Origin: Epiperipatus broadwayi
Taxonomy: Eukaryota > Onychophora > Udeonychophora > Euonychophora > Peripatidae
DNA length: 64,000 nucleotides
NCBI GenBank assembly: GCA_028023455.1
Contig: JAQFVV010000151.1
Coordinates: 1,729,097-1,793,096 of the forward strand
Reading direction: 5' to 3'
Positions 59,450 through 64,000 of this stretch are shown piece after piece. The notes beneath the pieces were generated by a model, which made no database searches, had not been told where the DNA came from, and was given only the letters and a program-made list of their open reading frames with translations. A program made the translations under genes and the position numbers. The first letter of the stretch is position 1, and the number at the start of each line of letters is the position of its first letter.

Positions 59450-59640
59450 TGTAACCTTCCTAGCTACAACTAATGTAGAATATATGTCTAAAACAAATGA
59501 TAAACCAAAGATGATTTCTTTATTAGCTAAGCTCGCATGAAACTATAATCTTAGAGAAGATCACAAAGTGATTAATAATTTCTGGTCAAGCTAGCCTCCA
59601 AATCCACAAACAAGCAAACAAACAAAAAAATTATAAAATA
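59450..59640. other. Unclassified repeat-like sequence
   Basis: TGTAACCTTCCTAGC followed by TTTCTTTATTAGC resembles LTR edge sequence, but no partner is found. Confidence 0.25.
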
Positions 59641-60860
59641 AACTTCATATTTGTCAAACTAATAAATAAATAATAATTAGATCGATGGAATGAATATGAA
59701 ATTAGAAGTATAAATTAGGCAATAAGTGAATGAGGATGTAAATGATTAAATGAATGATGAAAATAAGTAATAATTAAATAATAAAATGAAATGAGTCTGA
59801 GAATGAAGAGAAAATAATGAAGATGTATAAGAGTTAATGGATGATTAAGATGAGAATGGCCTAAGAGCTAATGAATGATGAGTGAATTAGGATAATGAAT
59901 TATGATGAAAAAAAAAGAATAAAGAAAGATTGAAATGATAGATGAGAGGAATGATGATGATGAAAGATGATGTACAGAACTCTAAATTTGATATTGAATT
60001 AAATAATAATAAGACAATTAAATAAAATACAGACTCTAAGCTTACTAAGACCAGAATATTCACTATAAAGTCAAAACCAACTATACATTTCAGTCAAAAG
60101 AAGTAATAGATACTTTAAAGTTTGGTTGACCTTATATCTCACAGTGAATGTAACACAATTCCACTCTAATTACAATAATTAACTGGATACAAATTTACCA
60201 TAAATTCCAATCCTATCACAAATTGATATAACTTATCCTTCTCAGGGTTCACACAGCTTAAAGAGTGATATACAAGATACACTTGGGTCAGTGAGAGGAA
60301 TTTTGCCATTACCCAAGCATAACACACACCAAATAGCTCTTAATGCTGAATTGAATTACTAAACAATATTCAATAATTTCAAATAAATTCTATAAATTCC
60401 CTAGCTATGCTAAACTTTAAGTTTCAATAAATAAGAGTAATTTTTCAATAGCTAAATGTAATAGCTTTCCAACTTTCTTTCTCCATTAATTAGAAACAAG
60501 GTGATAAAGACCAGTCTGTGGATTCAAATGAACTGATCAAACCAATATTAGGTTTTTAATCTTTCAGTATATCACTTAAACTAATATTCTTTAGTTTAGT
60601 ATGTTTAATTATTAATTTAGGATGCCCTAGATATACTCATAAATTATAGGGCTTAACACAATTATTCTGATATACCTACATATAGTGACGTTTACAATAT
60701 TAATTGATGACAATTTCACTAGAATCACAGGATCTGTCGATAGCAATAACAATAATAATGTGTGGGTGTGTTGATTAGCAATAAGAATACTGAAGACTAA
60801 ATAAATTTTTAGCACAACAATATTTATTTACATTATGTACAAGTCTCTTCCAGATACATT
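59640..60860. repeat. Dispersed repeat H, copy 2
   Basis: Matches 5560-6790 in order and direction: GATGA-rich region, CTCTAAGCTTACTAAGACCA/TTCTAAGCTTGACTAAACCA block, ACTTGGGTCAGTGAGAGG block, GATAGCAATAACAATAA and the TATTTATTTACA end. Non-coding. Confidence 0.6.
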
Positions 60861-62870
60861 ACACGAAACAAGATAAATCCATTCCAAAATTAGGGATGGA
60901 AATTGATGATGTAGTAAGTAATGACCAACTAATATGACAAACATTTTGGATATGTTTCTTTATTATTCTATCAGGTAGACTAAGACAGTTAAACTTATTT
61001 GAGCTATCTTAGCATTGAAATTGCAAACAAAATGTATTGATATCCTTTGGATATACGCAACTTTTAAATATATATAAAAAAAACAACAACTCTAAATTAC
61101 AATTTATTATATCAAACTGTAGCTGTTTGAGTTATTAGAATATGATAAGGGCATTTATCATACTCCAATACAAGTAACAATCTCTTATAATTTACTATTT
61201 AAAAAAATTCATTGCATTGATGTGGGGCAAACATCATAAGTTAAATGCACATATGACACTTAAACATTCATTATGTCCACAACTTAACCATTTATTAATT
61301 AACTGATCTTACTAATTCATCAGTAAATATCTACTTGTTGAAAACCAATCCACATTGTCCATGTACACACCTTTCTCTTTTATGTAGAAGTTCTACAAAC
61401 ACTAGTAAGTTTTGGTTGGTCTGTTTATAAACTGATGAAGATTACACAACATCAGAAAGACACTATTTCAATTAGACAACACTATCTATATCAGTGTCCC
61501 ATAATCTAATTTTTATCTTATCCTTGCTATTTGATAAAAAAAAAACACTACACTTTATCATACACGGTGGAATATTAACTATATAACTTCTTGAGGGATC
61601 TAAATAAAGGAGGCTCTACAAAACAACATGATAGTTGTATATCAAGAAACAACATAATAGTTATATAAGATTATGGCCAATTCTGATACCTTTTCATAGG
61701 TATAAAAGTGTGGGCAGTGCCTCTTCACTGGAAAACAGAATTCAGACCATGGGATCATCCTTTTTTTTTAGGCTTAACTATGCTCTAAGCACTAACTCTT
61801 AATCAGCCCCAACAATATCATCTCTCATATTAATCAACAATGGGGAATTCTTCATCATCCCATGTACAATATTAATTATTATTATATCTAAAGCTCTTAT
61901 ATGTAGCCCAAACTCATCCTAAAATCTATCACAAATTCTGATCAATACAATAGCAAGGTAAAACAACACTAATAATCTAAGTGGAAACATAAATATTCCA
62001 TTGCACATTGCAGAAACTGCTAATGTTTTATAAACAAACCACCAATATCAGTAAAATGACCATTAAGTATTTCAAAATAATAATTATACCTTTTATTATA
62101 GCAAGCCATGTACACATAAACAAGGAGGATTAAACTACATTTTGTATTTAAAGCGGACATTTTCGTTCATAAGCCAAATTAAGCAATAATAAAAAAAAAT
62201 ACTTATTAAATTATTTTATATAATAGAACAATGATATCATTATATGTATATTTTTGACCAGTTTGGGTCTATTTGTTCCCCTCCTCAATATAATATTAAC
62301 ATCTGTTTTAGCAGTGAAAGAGATAAAACATTTCTCTTTCTTGCCAGATAAATAATATTTAACATTATGCTTTCCCTTCATTGGGAAAATAATATAAATA
62401 TGGATAATAAATGTATATAACTTTATACACAGCTACATCATTACTTAGTTATATTCTATACCCTGATATATATATAAAAAACCTAATACCTGAATAACAT
62501 GTGAAAGAAAAAAAAATACATTACAATATTATATATAGCAATTAACAAACTAAACAAACATTACATTTTCTACCATTGGACTTTATCGAAGTTTGATTCG
62601 TTCTTATAAGTAAAACAATATGAAAATGGATATGTTAAGCAAACATTCCTGAGTAATATATATATTTTGGTTATCCGGTTTAATATTAACATCTTCAGAC
62701 AAAATTCAAACATTTCTCCAATGGCAATAGAAATCCTTTATCGGTTTGTGTACTAATGTAAGCATACTGAAGTAATATTAAAACATTTTCAAGAATAAGT
62801 CACTTAAAATAGGTTTAATTAATATCTATTGATTTGTCTATTTTTGTTTTTTTTTTCCATCTGCGCGAAG
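60860..62870. other. AT-rich DNA, no gene
   Basis: Many ATATAT tracts, but no coding sequence, terminal repeats or exons can be supported. Confidence 0.4.
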
Positions 62871-62875
62871 ATCTG

Positions 62876-63400
62876 TTATACTCTTAAATAATCTGGGTGA
62901 TTTTAAAACCGTTTAAAATATTATTACGTTGCAAGTTATTTACTAACGATAAAATAAATAAATACTTCTTTCACTTCCCTTTTATCAGCCAATTATGATG
63001 TTTTAAGTTATACTGAGAAGAATCTATTTAATTATAAATACGATCTTCTAAGTGATTTTAATTAATATGTAACATGTATTTTTCCAAATGTAGCACAATT
63101 ATAATCAGTTTATTACGATCTTTGATAATAAACTTTTAAATCATTTATGAATTTTGTTTACTTTGTTTTTCCCGTCCACAGTAATTGTTACAATCTTAAA
63201 TAATCTGGATAATCTTAAACACTTAAAATATTATTACTTTATATGTTGTATAATCAAGAAAAAAAAATCAATATTTCTTTATTCACTATTATTGGCAATT
63301 TATTTCATATTTAAGAATGTTAAGCAGAATTGATCAATATTTCTTTATTCACTATTATTGGCAATTTATTTCATATTTAAGAATGTTAAGCAGAATTGAT
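62876..63400 (+). repeat. ~310-bp diverged tandem repeat with 66-bp duplication
   Basis: CTTAAATAATCTGG and AAAATATTATTAC blocks recur 310 bases apart (62882 and 63193). Within the second unit, a 66-bp segment starting ATCAATATTTCTTTATTCAC is duplicated exactly (63267 and 63333). Confidence 0.75.
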
Positions 63401-64000
63401 TTAATAGTAAGCAATTATTAATATATATACGTGACTGCTTCCCGGGGAATATCAGAGCAGACGATTTCTCTTCCCAATGAAATAAGAAATATTTTATGCA
63501 CTTTTCTTTTCAAACTAATTATTTTATATGATTTAAAGTGAAATTTTAATTTCTTCATTATTTCTTGAAACTTTTCTTAAAATGATTTAGAATATTTTCT
63601 TGAAATATTAATTTATACACAAACGGATTTTTCTGCTTAATGCTGAATTAATGGCAGCGCGAAAGTTAAAATACTTTAATCTTTTTTTTTCTCTTCAGTC
63701 TAAATAACTTTTGTGTTATGATTAGTTCTGATAATTGATTAAAATAAAGAAAACAAAAATAAATGCTTACATTTTCTGGTATTATTTTTCGTTCCAAATA
63801 GTACATGTTTTGGCAAATACTTATTCAAATAGCGGTCCTTCCAGTTTTTCCTTCAGTAGATAAAGTTAAGAATCTAAGATCGATGAAAAGTAGTGTAGAG
63901 ATTTCACAAGGCTAGTAAGTTTACTCCATACTATTCAAATCCATCTAACTATGAAATTTTGTCCCAAATAATTTAAAAAAATTATTATTTTCTAGCTTAT
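63401..64000. other. AT-rich DNA, no gene
   Basis: No further exon of the SAP30BP-like gene could be identified before the window ends. Confidence 0.4.

Noticed and set aside
1-64000. CRISPR arrays, bacterial operons, rRNA genes
   Set aside because: The window is clearly animal nuclear DNA. No regularly spaced identical short repeats with unique spacers and no rRNA motifs were seen.

Overview
This is an AT-rich animal nuclear window with very low coding density. It holds the 3' end of one gene, the 5' end of another, and many repeats. The exon peptides, the long introns, and the mix of a K02A2.6-like Gypsy element, a Penelope remnant, tRNA-derived SINEs and hammerhead-bearing repeats suggest a mollusc, probably a cephalopod such as an octopus. 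The species is an inference; no database was searched. Gene 1 (52-23441, + strand) is the last five visible coding exons of the mitotic kinase MASTL/Greatwall. They run from the end of the long Greatwall insert through the activation segment to the C-terminal tail and stop. Intron 3 of this piece is 17.3 kb and full of transposons. Intron 4 is 938 bp, of which 853 bp is one inverted-repeat transposon. Gene 2 (from 51472, + strand) is the start of a SAP30BP-like gene: three coding exons of an acidic N-terminus, with the rest beyond the window. Main repeat blocks: a minus-strand Ty3/Gypsy element with two LTRs (6899-12649); two TIR elements with perfect 8-bp target duplications that share a small hairpin motif (16151-18022 and 22502-23354); LINE C-terminal fragments (about 20.8-21.9 kb); a palindrome with a tRNA D-arm in its loop (24839-25161); a 420-bp tandem repeat (25870-26560); a Penelope reverse transcriptase remnant beside a ~107-bp minisatellite (34250-35900); fold-back repeats at 12.8, 39.6 and 40.4 kb; a hAT-type MITE with an 8-bp duplication (41290-41688); a candidate LTR nested in another repeat (45063-46685); and a ~2.1-kb palindrome interrupted by a 685-bp insert (48602-50703). 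The most interesting pattern is hammerhead-ribozyme architecture in several repeat families. The best copy (26434-26494, minus strand) has stem I with an internal loop, most of the CUGANGA core, a 5-bp stem II, GAAA, a 3-bp stem III and a GUC cleavage triplet. It sits in a 420-bp tandem repeat, the layout expected of a metazoan retrozyme. Related copies keep stem I paired with different bases. Two stretches (27283-27670 and 47820-48450) look like low-quality consensus sequence and should not be trusted.
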